Shown here piece by piece: positions 14,838-23,609 of a DNA stretch of 64,000 nucleotides. The notes under the pieces are model-generated. The model was given only the letters and a program-made list of their open reading frames with translations, was not told the DNA's origin and ran no database searches. Source of the DNA: an uncultured Oscillospiraceae bacterium (lineage in GTDB: Bacteria > Bacillota > Clostridia > Oscillospirales > Oscillospiraceae). Location: NCBI GenBank assembly GCA_949841465.1, contig CATKZW010000009.1, forward strand, positions 1 through 64,000, given 5' to 3'. A program made the translations under genes and the position numbers. Positions within the stretch are counted from its first letter, which is position 1; each line of letters starts with the position of its first letter.

Positions 14838-16106
14838 TCAGAACTCGGACAGGGTGACGGTACGCCCCCCGTCCAGCCGGGAGGCCTCGGCGGCCAGGGC
14901 CATCACGTGGCTCTCCACCGACACGTCCACCCCGGTGAGCCCCTCTGTGCCGCCCCCGGCGATGAGCTTACAGAAGCTGGACATCAGCCCGAAGTCCCCG
15001 CCGCCGTGGCCGGAGTACGCGCCGCCCTCCTCCCGCAGGTCGATGACCTCCTCCGGCATCCCAAACCGGCGGAGGCGGAGGACGTTTTCGCTCATGTCCC
15101 CCTCCACCTCGCCTAGGGTGCCGGTAACCTTAATCGTACGGCGGCAGTCCTGGGTGAAGGCGGTCATGGTGAAGGTGGCGTGGATGTGGTTGGCGAATTC
15201 CAGGTTCACCGTCTGGTGGTCCACCACATCGTTGTCACAGTGGAACACACAGCGGCCGTAGGGCCCCGTGCGCAGGGCGTCCCAGATCTTCTCCTCGGTG
15301 GGCTCGCTGGCCAGCACGCCGCAGGGCCACAGCGCCCCCCGGCCCCGTATGCCGGTGCGGGGGTCGGTGATGTAGATCTTCTCCGCGTCGTAGGGGCAGG
15401 AGTCTTTGCATTGGCAGCCGTCCAGGCAGCGCCTGGCCGCGCCCTGCGGGGCGTTGTCCGCCTTGAAGTAGTCCAGTGCGCCGAAGCTCTGCACCCGCAG
15501 ACAGGGCTCCCCCGCCAGCCAGCGCAGTATGTCCATATCGTGGCAGCTCTTGGCCAGGATCATGGGGCTGGTCTCGTCGGACCGCCGCCAGTTGCCCCGG
15601 ACGAAGCTGTGGGCCTGGTGCCAGTAGGCCACATGCTCCACGGCGTCAATGGTCTCGATTTTGCCGATGTCCCCCCGGCGGAGGATGGCCTCCAGGGCGG
15701 AATAGAACCGGGTATACCGCAGCACATGGCACACCACCACGGCTTTGCCCGTCTCGTGGGCCTTGCGCTGGAGGGCGCGGCACTCCTCCAGGCTGGGGGA
15801 GATGGGCTTTTCCAGCAGCACGTGGTAGCCCTTGTCCAGGGCGGCCAGAGCGGCGGGGACGTGCTGACGGTCCTGGGTGGCCACGATCATCACGTCGGCC
15901 AGCTTCGGCTGGGCCAGCAGCGCCTCATCGGAGGGGAAGCACAGCTCCCCGGGCACGCCGTACCGCTCCCGCAGCATGGTCAGCCGCTCCGGGCGGGTGT
16001 CCGCCCCGGCCACGATCTTCATCTCGTCGGGGTGCTGCTCCTGGTAGGGGGCGTAAGCCTCCAGACCCCGGGCCCCGCAGCCGCACACGGCAAAGGTGAC
16101 AGGCAT
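14838..16106 (-). CDS. Gfo/Idh/MocA-family oxidoreductase
   Basis: A 422-residue NAD(P)-dependent oxidoreductase. The N-terminal Rossmann fold reads FAVCGCGARG, followed by ATQDRQHVPAALAALDKGYHVLLEKP, where EKP is the family hallmark. The C-terminal alpha/beta domain carries SCHDMDILRWL, the usual catalytic His region. Substrates in this family are mostly sugars, inositols or aminated sugars; this one cannot be specified. A cysteine-rich insert (CLDGCQCKDSCPYD) near residue 230 may bind metal. ATG at 16106 is 8 nt from AAGGAG. It is the last gene after the amino-acid ABC transporter genes and begins 18 nt after the binding protein, so it is probably in their operon. Confidence 0.88.
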   Translation of the reverse strand: MPVTFAVCGCGARGLEAYAPYQEQHPDEMKIVAGADTRPERLTMLRERYGVPGELCFPSDEALLAQPKLADVMIVATQDRQHVPAALAALDKGYHVLLEKPISPSLEECRALQRKAHETGKAVVVCHVLRYTRFYSALEAILRRGDIGKIETIDAVEHVAYWHQAHSFVRGNWRRSDETSPMILAKSCHDMDILRWLAGEPCLRVQSFGALDYFKADNAPQGAARRCLDGCQCKDSCPYDAEKIYITDPRTGIRGRGALWPCGVLASEPTEEKIWDALRTGPYGRCVFHCDNDVVDHQTVNLEFANHIHATFTMTAFTQDCRRTIKVTGTLGEVEGDMSENVLRLRRFGMPEEVIDLREEGGAYSGHGGGDFGLMSSFCKLIAGGGTEGLTGVDVSVESHVMALAAEASRLDGGRTVTLSEF

Positions 16107-16124
16107 ATGACTCACTCCTTTTAC

Positions 16125-16943
16125 TCAGTCGCTTTTGGACAGGTCGGCGCCGAAGTATTTGACTGCCAGCTCGGACAGGCGGCCGTCCTGGCGCATCTCC
16201 TCCAGCGCCGCGTTGATCTCGGCCAGCAGGGAGGCGGTCTCCTCCCCTTTGCGCACGGGGATGGCGGTCTCGTTGAAGTCCGGGTCAATGCAGGCGATCT
16301 TCACGTTGGCGTCGGGGTGGGCCCTGAGATAGTCGTAGAAGGTGCCCTCGGCGTTCAGCGTGGCGTCGATCCGCCCGGTGAGCAGTAGCTCAAAGGTCTG
16401 GTTCAGATCGTCCACCGCGGTGACCTCCGCGCCGTACTTCTGAGCCACGGCGGCGTAGGTGGAGGTGATGGTGTTGGCGGTGTGTTTGCCCTCCAGGTCC
16501 TCCATAGCCTGGATGGAGTCGTCGTCCCCCCGGACGATGACGGCGGTCTTGTCGTAGGCGTAGGGGGTGGAGAAGTCATACTTTTGTTTCCGGTCCTCGT
16601 CCACGTTCACGCCGTTGACCATGATGTCGTACCGGCCGGTCTCCAGCCCTGCCAGCAGGCCGTCCCACTCCCCCTCCACAAAGGTGGCCTTCACCCCCAG
16701 GTGATCGGCGATGGCCTGGGCCACCTCCACGTCGTAGCCCACCAGCTCACCGCTCTCGTCGTGGTAGGTCCAGGGGGACCAGGTGCCCTCCATGGCCACC
16801 ACGATCTCCCCCTTGGCCAGGATGGCGGCCAGCAGGTCGCCGCCCATGTCCGTCGCCTGGGGCTTCTCCTGGGCGCAGCCCGCCAGGGCGGCCAGCCACA
16901 GCGCGGCGGCGGCAAAGGCTGCCGCAAAGCGTTTCCAACTCAT
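16125..16943 (-). CDS. Amino-acid ABC transporter substrate-binding lipoprotein
   Basis: A 272-residue family 3 solute-binding protein. The signal peptide ends in the lipobox LAGC, so the mature protein is lipid-anchored outside the membrane. The ligand region has the usual YHDESGELVGYDVEVAQAIA and GRYDIMVNGVNVDEDRK blocks. Members bind polar amino acids (cystine, glutamine, arginine and others); the ligand here is not evident. It starts ~59 nt after the ATPase gene on the same strand and clearly serves the permease and ATPase upstream. Confidence 0.92.
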   Translation of the reverse strand: MSWKRFAAAFAAAALWLAALAGCAQEKPQATDMGGDLLAAILAKGEIVVAMEGTWSPWTYHDESGELVGYDVEVAQAIADHLGVKATFVEGEWDGLLAGLETGRYDIMVNGVNVDEDRKQKYDFSTPYAYDKTAVIVRGDDDSIQAMEDLEGKHTANTITSTYAAVAQKYGAEVTAVDDLNQTFELLLTGRIDATLNAEGTFYDYLRAHPDANVKIACIDPDFNETAIPVRKGEETASLLAEINAALEEMRQDGRLSELAVKYFGADLSKSD

Positions 16944-17002
16944 TGCAAAAAACTCCTTTCGATTGGTCCGCAGTCATCCCCGTTTTGGGATGGGGCGGGC
17001 GC

Positions 17003-17743
17003 TCAGCGTTCGCTCCCGCCGGTCTGGAGGAACGCGCGGGTGCGCTCCTCCTTTGGGCGCTCAAAGATTTCCTGGGAGGGCCCGGCCTCCACCACCACGC
17101 CGCCCTCCATGAACACCACTTGGCTGGACACGGTGCGGGCGAAGCCCAGCTCGTGGGTGACCACCAGCATGGTCATCCCCTCGTCCGCCAGCCGGCGCAT
17201 GACGGCCAGCACCTCCCCGGTGAGCTCCGGGTCCAGGGCAGAGGTGGGCTCGTCGAAGTAGATGATCTCCGGCTCTGCGGCGATGGCACGGGCGATGGCC
17301 ACCCGCTGCTGCTGCCCGCCGGACAGCTGGCTGGGGTAGTGGTCCATCCGGTCGGACAGCCCCACCTTGTCCAGGGCCCGGCGGCCGATTTCCTCCGCCT
17401 GGGCTTTTGGCATCTTCCGGGCCACGATCAGCCCCTCCGTCACGTTTTGCAGAGCGGTTTTGTTCAGAAACAGGTTATAGCTCTGGAACACGAAGGCGGT
17501 CTTCTTCCGCAGCCGGGCCACGTCCTTCCTGGGCACATGACCCAGCCGGAACCGCTCCCCGTCGAAGCTCAGCGTGCCCTGGTCGGCAGTTTCCAGAAAG
17601 TTGACGCACCGCAGGAGGGTGGTCTTGCCCGAGCCGCTGGGCCCCAGGATGGCCACCACGTCCCCCCTGCGGACGGTCAGATCCACCCCCTTGAGCACCT
17701 CCAGCGGGCCGAAGGACTTATGTATGTTCTGCACTTCCAGCAC
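17003..17743 (-). CDS. Amino-acid ABC transporter ATP-binding protein
   Basis: A 246-residue ATPase of the polar amino-acid uptake type. Motifs: Walker [10 protein letters not shown] near residue 33, Q-loop around VFQSYNLF, signature LSGGQQQR, Walker [14 protein letters not shown] and the switch histidine in VVTHELGFA. It energises import through the permease encoded immediately upstream (stop and start are 3 nt apart). The sequence [16 protein letters not shown] after the Q-loop is typical of GlnQ/TcyN-like proteins. Substrate is unknown. Confidence 0.95.
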   Translation of the reverse strand: MLEVQNIHKSFGPLEVLKGVDLTVRRGDVVAILGPSGSGKTTLLRCVNFLETADQGTLSFDGERFRLGHVPRKDVARLRKKTAFVFQSYNLFLNKTALQNVTEGLIVARKMPKAQAEEIGRRALDKVGLSDRMDHYPSQLSGGQQQRVAIARAIAAEPEIIYFDEPTSALDPELTGEVLAVMRRLADEGMTMLVVTHELGFARTVSSQVVFMEGGVVVEAGPSQEIFERPKEERTRAFLQTGGSER

Positions 17744-17746
17744 CGG

Positions 17747-18421
17747 TCAACCCTCCTGTCTCTGATACGCGCCCAGCTTCCTCTCCCCGATGCCCTGGAG
17801 CCAGGTGAGCACGGTGGAGAACAGCAGGTACACCAGCCCCACCTCGATGTACAGCACCAGCGGCTCGTAAACCGTGGCGTTGATCTGCTCCGCGGCCCGG
17901 AACATCTCCACCACGGTGATGTTGGAGGCCAGGGAGGTATCCTTCACCATGGCGATGAGGGAGTTGGACAGCGACGGAAAGGCGGTGCGCATGGCCTGGG
18001 GCAGGATGATGCGGCGCATGGTCTGCAAATAGGACATCCCGGCGCAGTACCCCGCCTCCAGCTGCCCGGCGGGGACGGCCTCCAGCGCCGCCCGGACGGT
18101 CTCCGCGCAGTAGGCCCCCTCGTTGAGGGAGAACACGATGACGGCGGCGGGAAATGGGTCCAGGGTGACCCCCACCCGGGGCAGGCCGTAGAACACCACA
18201 AACAGCTGGACCAGCAGGGGGGTGCCCCGGAAGATCCAGATGTAAAACCGGCACAGCTGGGTGACCACCGGCACCCGCCCGAACTGGGCCAGCGCCGCCG
18301 CCACGGCGATGACCATGGCCAGGGCAAAGGCGATGGCGGTCAGCGGGATGGTGACCAGCAGGCCGGGAGCCAGTATTTTGGGAAACGAGTCCACAATGAT
18401 ATGCAGCAGGCGTTCGTCCAT
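17747..18421 (-). CDS. Amino-acid ABC transporter permease
   Basis: A 224-residue inner-membrane permease of the His/Glu/Gln type. Five or so hydrophobic segments are visible, and the cytoplasmic EAA loop reads GMSYLQTMRRIILPQAMRTAFPSLSNSLI, which couples to the ATPase. FRGTPLLVQLFVVFYGLP is a hallmark of this family. It is the first gene of the permease-ATPase-binding protein-oxidoreductase operon, read from the promoter at 18494-18522. Only one permease is present, so it probably acts as a homodimer. Confidence 0.94.
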   Translation of the reverse strand: MDERLLHIIVDSFPKILAPGLLVTIPLTAIAFALAMVIAVAAALAQFGRVPVVTQLCRFYIWIFRGTPLLVQLFVVFYGLPRVGVTLDPFPAAVIVFSLNEGAYCAETVRAALEAVPAGQLEAGYCAGMSYLQTMRRIILPQAMRTAFPSLSNSLIAMVKDTSLASNITVVEMFRAAEQINATVYEPLVLYIEVGLVYLLFSTVLTWLQGIGERKLGAYQRQEG

Positions 18422-18493
18422 GGATGGGGCCGTTCCTTTCGTAATTTGGGTAAAAATGGAGAGGATTTGGAAGCTGAAACCTTGCGGCAGGAA

Positions 18494-18522
18494 ATTCTAC
18501 CATATCCCTAGGAAAAAAGCAA
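18494..18522 (-). promoter_or_regulatory. Promoter of the amino-acid ABC operon
   Basis: On the minus strand TTGCTT (18522-18517), 17-bp spacer, TAGAAT (18499-18494). The -35 box lies inside the T-tract of the upstream hydratase terminator. Confidence 0.6.
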
Positions 18523-18544
18523 GGGGTGGAGTCCACTCCACCCC
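18511..18544 (-). terminator. Terminator of the aconitase-family gene
   Basis: GGGGTGGAG pairs with CTCCACCCC (9 bp, 4-nt loop), followed on the minus strand by TTGCTTTTTT. Confidence 0.88.
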
Positions 18545-18559
18545 CTGCCATATTTTTTG

Positions 18560-20776
18560 TTATTCCGCGTAGTAGTTGATGAGGCACCCGGCCAGGATGA
18601 CGTCCCGCTCCTCCCTGGTCAGGCCGGGCAGGGACAGGGTGAGGCCGGTCTCGCCGCCCTCCCGCAGGACGGTGGCGGTAACCTGCTCCCCGTCCCCCTC
18701 CAGCAGGGCGCGGACGCCGGGGATATACACCCGGTCGCCGGGCTGGAGGTTCAGCTCCTTCAAATCCTCGGCGATGAAGGGCAGCATGCCCCAGTTCACC
18801 ACGTTGGAGCGGTAGCGCTTGGTGGCGTACTCCTCCGCGATGTTGGCGCAGCCCCCCAGCACCCGCTGGCAGGAGGCCGCCTGCTCCCGGGCGGAGCCGT
18901 CGCCGGGCTTGAGGGCCATCACCAGGGAGCCCAGACCTGTGCGGGCGGGGTCGTACCCGCCCAGCGCCGCCTTGACCTCGGGGGCGTCCGGATTTTCCCG
19001 GCGCAGCTTTTCCACCGCCTGGACCGCCTTGGCACGGGGGACGTACTGTGGGTCCTTCCGGCTCAGGGCGAACTCGGACAGCCGCAGGGGGTTGGAGCGG
19101 TAGGAGGAGGTCTCCCCGGAGGGGATCAGCTCGTCGGTGGTGGTCACCGGGTCGTAGATGGCGGCAGCTACCGTGAGCAGCAGGTCGTCCGGCAGGGCGA
19201 TCTGCTCCGGCCAGTCGGCGATGTTGGGGCCGAACACCAGCTCCGTCTCCGGCTGGGGCCTGCCCACGCCGAAGTAGACACGGGACTTGTAGGCGGAGTC
19301 GTCATAGCTCCACTGCTCGTCAGCCCGGTCGGCGGGCACGTCGGGCAGCTCGTCCGCACCGGTGAGCACGCCGCCCATCCGGGCGGTGGCGGCGATGGAC
19401 CGGGCGTCCATCAGCGCCACGTAGGAGATCTGGCCGTCAACCGGCTTGGAGCCCTCCCGGTTGGGGAAGTTGCGGGTGGAGTGGCGGATGGAGAAGGCAC
19501 CGTTGGCGGGCACGTCCCCCGCCCCGAAGCAGGGCCCGCAGAAGCAGGAGCGGATGGACGCCCCCGCCGCCATCAGCTGGGCGATGCAGCCGTTTTTGGT
19601 CAGCTCCAGGTTGACGGGCATGGAGCCGGGGTAGCAGGACAGCCAGAAGGCGTCCGAGCCGATGGCACAGCCCTTTAAAATCTCGGCGGCCCGCTTCAAA
19701 TTCTGGTACGTGCCGCCGGAGCAGCCCGCAATCACGCCCTGGTCCACCCGGAACTGTCCGTCCGCGATCTTGTTCACCAGGGACGGGGCGTTCTTCACGC
19801 CAAGCTGCTCCGCCGCGTCCACGTCTACCTGGTGGAGCAGGTCGGCCATGTTGGCCTTGAAGTCCTTGATGGTGTAGGCGTTGGAGGGGTGGAAGGGCAG
19901 GGCGATCATGGGCTCCACCTTGTCCAGCTCCACCGTCACCACCCCGTCGTAGTACGCGCCGTCGGCGGGGGCCATCTCTTGATAGCTGTCACCCCGGCCC
20001 AGCAGGGTGAGGGCGGCCTTGGTCTGCCCGTCGGTCTGCCACACGGAGGACAGGCAGGTGGTCTCCGTGGTCATCACATCGATGCCCGCCCGGTAGTCCA
20101 TGGACAGGCTGGCCACGCCGGGGCCGAAGAACTCCATGACGGCGTTCTTCACCGCGCCGTTTTTGAAGGTGGCCCCCACCAGGGCCAGGGCCACGTCCTG
20201 GGGCCCCACGCCGGGCCGGGGCGCGCCGGTGAGGTAGACGGCGATCACCCTGGGATAGGCGATGTCATAGGTTTTGCGCAGCAGCTGGCGGGCCAGCTCC
20301 GGGCCGCCCTCGCCGATGGCCATGCAGCCGTAGGCCCCGTAGCGGGTGTGGGAATCGGAGCCCAGGATCATCCGGCCTGGGGCGGCGTACCGCTCCCGCA
20401 TATAGGAGTGGATGACGGCCTGGTGGGCGGGGACGAACTCGCCGCCGTACTTCCTGGCGGCGGACAGACCGAAGACATGGTCGTCCTCGTTGATGGTGCC
20501 GCCCACGGCGCACAGCGAGTTGTGGCAGTTGGTGAGCACATAGGGCAGGGGGAACTCCTTCATGCCGGAGGCCCGTGCGGTCTGGATGATGCCCACGTAG
20601 GTGATGTCGTGGGACGCCATGGCGTCGAAGCGGATGGACAGGCGGCCGGGGCCGCCGGACACGCTGTGGGCGGTGAGGATGGCGTGGGCCATGGTGTTCT
20701 CCCGGCCCTCTTTTGTCTCGGCGGGGACGAAACGGCCTTCTTGCCAGCGGACCGGGGACTGATGGATGGTAATCAT
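18560..20776 (-). CDS. Aconitase-family hydratase
   Basis: A 738-residue aconitase-superfamily enzyme. These use a [4Fe-4S] cluster to isomerise a hydroxy-acid by dehydration and rehydration. Cluster cysteines are likely in ETTCLSSVW and the CxxC of RSCFCGPCFGAGDVPANG. Other family blocks are ILGSDSHTRYGAYG, FSIRHSTRNFPNREGS and the swivelling domain with ATKRYRSNVVNWGMLPF. It resembles the hydratase/aconitase-like proteins common in Clostridia more than classic AcnA (~890 residues), so citrate is not certain as substrate. ATG at 20776 follows GGGAGGAGATATAC; the track's upstream start is unsupported. Monocistronic, with its own promoter, operator and terminator. Confidence 0.9.
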   Translation of the reverse strand: MITIHQSPVRWQEGRFVPAETKEGRENTMAHAILTAHSVSGGPGRLSIRFDAMASHDITYVGIIQTARASGMKEFPLPYVLTNCHNSLCAVGGTINEDDHVFGLSAARKYGGEFVPAHQAVIHSYMRERYAAPGRMILGSDSHTRYGAYGCMAIGEGGPELARQLLRKTYDIAYPRVIAVYLTGAPRPGVGPQDVALALVGATFKNGAVKNAVMEFFGPGVASLSMDYRAGIDVMTTETTCLSSVWQTDGQTKAALTLLGRGDSYQEMAPADGAYYDGVVTVELDKVEPMIALPFHPSNAYTIKDFKANMADLLHQVDVDAAEQLGVKNAPSLVNKIADGQFRVDQGVIAGCSGGTYQNLKRAAEILKGCAIGSDAFWLSCYPGSMPVNLELTKNGCIAQLMAAGASIRSCFCGPCFGAGDVPANGAFSIRHSTRNFPNREGSKPVDGQISYVALMDARSIAATARMGGVLTGADELPDVPADRADEQWSYDDSAYKSRVYFGVGRPQPETELVFGPNIADWPEQIALPDDLLLTVAAAIYDPVTTTDELIPSGETSSYRSNPLRLSEFALSRKDPQYVPRAKAVQAVEKLRRENPDAPEVKAALGGYDPARTGLGSLVMALKPGDGSAREQAASCQRVLGGCANIAEEYATKRYRSNVVNWGMLPFIAEDLKELNLQPGDRVYIPGVRALLEGDGEQVTATVLREGGETGLTLSLPGLTREERDVILAGCLINYYAE

Positions 20777-20799
20777 GTATATCTCCTCCCAAACAGGGC

Positions 20800-20838
20800 A
20801 ATTTGCTTTAGCATAGCAAATTGCGGCGGAAAAAGCAA
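20800..20838 (-). promoter_or_regulatory. Promoter and palindromic operator of the hydratase gene
   Basis: Minus-strand TTGCTT (20838-20833), 17-bp spacer, TATGCT (20815-20810). A perfect 8-bp inverted repeat AATTTGCT-N7-AGCAAATT (20800-20822) covers the -10 box, where a bound repressor would block initiation. The regulator is not identifiable. Confidence 0.65.
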
Positions 20839-20986
20839 GCCAAGCAGGGGATTTTGCGCCGGTCAAACTGCACAAGAAAATCGAAGAGGGGGAAAGTCTT
20901 CCGTTTTCTTTATAGTATCATGCCGTTGTTTTTTGCTATGCTGGCTAAATTTTGGGGGAAAATCTATCTCGCCAATGAAGCTATAG

Positions 20987-21124
20987 CGCAAACTGCCCCC
21001 AGCCGAAAAGGCGGAGCTGGACAAAGCCGCCGCTGAGATGGATGCCGGGGAATATGTGCCGCACAGCGCCATCAACTGGCCTGTGCAACCTGAAGTTGCG
21101 GAAGTTCCAGCTCAATTTGGTTGA
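20987..21124 (+). pseudogene. Decayed 3' end of an unrecognised gene
   Basis: A 45-codon open stretch without a start reads KLPPAEKAELDKAAAEMDAG and ends EVAEVPAQFG before TGA. It is preceded by an in-frame stop. The composition is protein-like but I do not recognise it. The rest of 20,840-21,200 shows no gene. Confidence 0.3.
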
Positions 21125-21149
21125 CCAAACGAGAGAAAGCAGCTATCAT
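21116..21149 (+). promoter_or_regulatory. Promoter and operator of the XRE-type gene
   Basis: TTGACC (21121-21126), 17-bp spacer, TATCAT (21144-21149). The perfect inverted repeat TTTGGT-TG-ACCAAA (21116-21129) covers the -35 box and may be where the encoded regulator binds. Confidence 0.6.
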
Positions 21150-21202
21150 AAAGACACATCGATGAAACAGAAGACTCGGCCGAGCACAGGAGGTATATCA
21201 TT

Positions 21203-21889
21203 ATGAAGCTGGGAGAAAAATTACAGCAGCTGCGCAGACAGAGCGGCCTGTCCCAGGAGCAGCTTGCCGCCCGGCTCACCGTGTCCCGGCAGGCGGTGAG
21301 CAAGTGGGAGCTGGACGAGACCATGCCGGACACAGACAACGTGGTCCAGCTCAGCCGGATTTTCGGCGTGAGCTGCGACTACCTGCTCCGGGAGGAGGTG
21401 GAGGAGCGGGATGCGTCCCCGGCCGTGCAGGAACCGGCTCAGCCTGCGCAGAGCCCGCCCCAGCCCGCCGCCCCCGGAGAGACCCACCTGACCGAGCAGG
21501 GGTGGATTCACAACGCCTTTGTACTGTCCCTAGGGCTGTGCGCCGTGGGGCTGGCAGTCGCTTTTATATTCTACCGAATCAATGGCCATACAGTCAGGCC
21601 GCTGGTCATTGGCTTTATAATTCAGCTGCTGGGTATAGTGCTGTTCGAGCTTTCCACACCCCGGATGGGTAGCGGCCGGATCTCCGCCCGGATGAGTTTT
21701 TACATGACCGCCTGCTGGCTCGTGTTTCCTAATCTGGTATGTCTGATCCTTGGATGGGGATTTGAGCACTTTGGCTGGACGGTCTCACCCCTGCGGGCAG
21801 TCACCTATTGGTTCGTCCTGTATCTGCTGCTGTGTCTGGCGGTTACCGCAGTGCTGCTCGTCCTGCGCCGCCAGCGCGCCAAAACGTGA
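21203..21889 (+). CDS. XRE-family HTH regulator with C-terminal membrane domain
   Basis: A 228-residue protein. Residues 1-65 are a Cro/CI-type helix-turn-helix (LSQEQLAARLTVSRQAVSKWE, a common Firmicutes version). Residues 70-100 form a Pro/Gln-rich linker. The remaining ~125 residues hold about four hydrophobic segments with no recognised domain. Such membrane-tethered XRE regulators are common in Clostridia and are thought to sense envelope or membrane cues; the signal here is unknown. ATG follows ACAGGAGG. The palindrome in its promoter suggests autoregulation. A strong terminator follows. Confidence 0.88.
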   Translation: MKLGEKLQQLRRQSGLSQEQLAARLTVSRQAVSKWELDETMPDTDNVVQLSRIFGVSCDYLLREEVEERDASPAVQEPAQPAQSPPQPAAPGETHLTEQGWIHNAFVLSLGLCAVGLAVAFIFYRINGHTVRPLVIGFIIQLLGIVLFELSTPRMGSGRISARMSFYMTACWLVFPNLVCLILGWGFEHFGWTVSPLRAVTYWFVLYLLLCLAVTAVLLVLRRQRAKT

Positions 21890-21912
21890 AAAAATTCCTT
21901 GCATCAAACCGC

Positions 21913-21963
21913 ACCCGCCTTCCCATCCTATCCGAAGATAGAATGGAAAGGCGGGGGTTTTTT
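21913..21963 (+). terminator. Terminator overlapping the next gene's translation start
   Basis: A 19-position stem (CCCGCCTT... with ...AAGGCGGG, two mismatches, CGAA loop) is followed by seven Ts that run directly into the ATG of the downstream gene. The 3' arm AAGGCGGGGG is also the only plausible ribosome-binding site of that gene. Confidence 0.8.
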
Positions 21964-22488
21964 ATGCGCTGGCTCTGGTATTTCATCATTTACAGCTTTG
22001 CGGGCTTTCTGCTGGAGGTGGCCTTCGCCCGGGCCATCCGCCACCCCAAGCGGGACCGCAAATGCCTGCTTCTCCTGCCCCTGTGCCCGGTGTACGGCCT
22101 GGGGGCGTGCCTGATCGTCTGGCTGGCCCCCATGGGAAACGGCCCGTTGTGGGTGGCGCTGTCAGGTGGGCTGGCCGCCACCGGGGCGGAGCTCATCATG
22201 GGCGCGTTCTACCGCTTCGCGCTGGGGGTGGAGTTCTGGGACTACTCCGGGATGCCCGGCAGCCTGGGCGGGCTGGTTTGCCCGGTGTTCTCCGCCTGCT
22301 GGACGGCGCTGTCCCTGCTGCTGGTGTACGCCGTCCATCCCCTGACCGCGGCTCTGACCGCCCTCATCCCGGCCTGGCTGGGTCCCCCCGCCCTCATTGT
22401 GCTGAACGCGGATATCCTGGTGTCCTGCGTCGCCCTGCGCCGGACGGGCACCACGGAGGTCCTGCGGTGGTATGCCCCCGATTGGTAA
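21964..22488 (+). CDS. Putative ABC-transporter-permease-like (CmpB family) membrane protein
   Basis: A 174-residue protein starting MRWLWYFIIYSFAGFLLE, the typical opening of the CmpB-like family, followed by a basic loop (RHPKRDRKC), LLPLCPVYGLGACLIVW and the WDYSGMPGSLGGLVCPVFS block. About six hydrophobic segments. Despite the database name, its role is not established. ATG at 21964 is preferred to the track's start at 21808, which lies inside the XRE gene. No independent promoter is evident between the terminator and the ATG, so expression may depend on read-through of the hairpin. Confidence 0.75.
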   Translation: MRWLWYFIIYSFAGFLLEVAFARAIRHPKRDRKCLLLLPLCPVYGLGACLIVWLAPMGNGPLWVALSGGLAATGAELIMGAFYRFALGVEFWDYSGMPGSLGGLVCPVFSACWTALSLLLVYAVHPLTAALTALIPAWLGPPALIVLNADILVSCVALRRTGTTEVLRWYAPDW

Positions 22489-22534
22489 AACCCACAAAAT
22501 TACAAGGTAGCTATGAATATTCCGCAGCGCTGCC

Positions 22535-22563
22535 TTGACAATGGGCCGGTTTCAGCATACAAT
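22535..22563 (+). promoter_or_regulatory. Promoter of metNI
   Basis: TTGACA (22535-22540), 17-bp spacer, TACAAT (22558-22563). The leader to metN is only ~35 nt and holds no riboswitch. Confidence 0.8.
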
Positions 22564-22604
22564 AAGGGCCAACCTGATACCCCAGGGAGAGAGGGGAGAA
22601 TCCC

Positions 22605-23609
22605 ATGATCGAATTGAAAAACGTGTCCAAGGTGTTCCCCACCGCCGAGGGCCAGCTCCACGCCCTCACCGACGTGTCCCTGACCATTGGCGACGGCGAG
22701 GTGTACGGCATCGTGGGCATGAGCGGCGCGGGCAAGTCCACTTTGGTCCGGTGCATCAACCTGCTGGAGCGGCCCACCTCCGGCCAGGTGGTCATCGACG
22801 GGGCCGACCTGTGCGCCATGAAGCAGGCGGAGCTGATCCGGCGGCGGCGGTCCATCAGTATGATCTTCCAGCAGTTCAACCTGCTGATGCAGCGCACCTG
22901 TTTGAAAAACATCTGCTTCCCCATGGAAATCGCCAAGGTGAAAAAGGCGGACGCGGAGAAGCGGGCAAGGGAGCTGCTGGAGGTGGTGGGCCTGCCCGAC
23001 AAGGCGGACGCCTACCCCGCCCAGCTGTCGGGCGGACAGAAGCAGCGCATTGCCATCGCCAGGGCCCTGGCCTGCGACCCGAAAATCCTGCTGTGCGACG
23101 AGGCCACCTCCGCCCTGGACCCCAAGACTACCCGGGACATCCTCCGGCTGGTGAAGGACATCAACCAGCGCCTGGGCATCACGGTGGTGGTCATCACCCA
23201 CGAGATGGCGGTGGTGGAGGAGATCTGCACCCATGTAGCCATCCTGGACCACGGCCATGTGATGGAGACAGGCAGGGTGGAGGAGGTGTTCTCCAACCCC
23301 CGGACCGAGGCGGGGCGCAGGCTGGTCTACCCCGACGGCGTGCGCATCGACCAGCTGCCCGCCGCCAACGTCATCCGCATCGCCTTCAACGGCGGGTCAA
23401 GCTACGAGCCCCTCATCGCGTCGCTTGCCATCGACTGCGGCGTGAAGGTGAACATACTGGGGGCGGACACCCGCAACGTCAACGGCCAGGCCTTCGGCAC
23501 CATGCTGCTGGGCCTGCCGGAGGAGCCCGCGGAGGCCGCCAAGGCCATTTCGTACATTAAAAACCAGCCCAACGTGACCATGGAGGAGGTGCGGGATTAC
23601 CATGGCTGA
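22605..23609 (+). CDS. metN: Methionine ABC transporter ATP-binding protein
   Basis: A 334-residue ATPase. Walker A is GMSGAGKST, signature LSGGQKQR, Walker B ILLCDEATSALDP and switch VVITHEM. The C-terminal ~75 residues (VIRIAFNGGSSYEPLIASLA) form a NIL domain, the methionine-binding regulatory domain that inhibits uptake when cytosolic methionine is high. Length and domain order match MetN. It overlaps metI by 8 nt. Start ATG follows AGAGAGGGGAG. Confidence 0.95.
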   Translation: MIELKNVSKVFPTAEGQLHALTDVSLTIGDGEVYGIVGMSGAGKSTLVRCINLLERPTSGQVVIDGADLCAMKQAELIRRRRSISMIFQQFNLLMQRTCLKNICFPMEIAKVKKADAEKRARELLEVVGLPDKADAYPAQLSGGQKQRIAIARALACDPKILLCDEATSALDPKTTRDILRLVKDINQRLGITVVVITHEMAVVEEICTHVAILDHGHVMETGRVEEVFSNPRTEAGRRLVYPDGVRIDQLPAANVIRIAFNGGSSYEPLIASLAIDCGVKVNILGADTRNVNGQAFGTMLLGLPEEPAEAAKAISYIKNQPNVTMEEVRDYHG

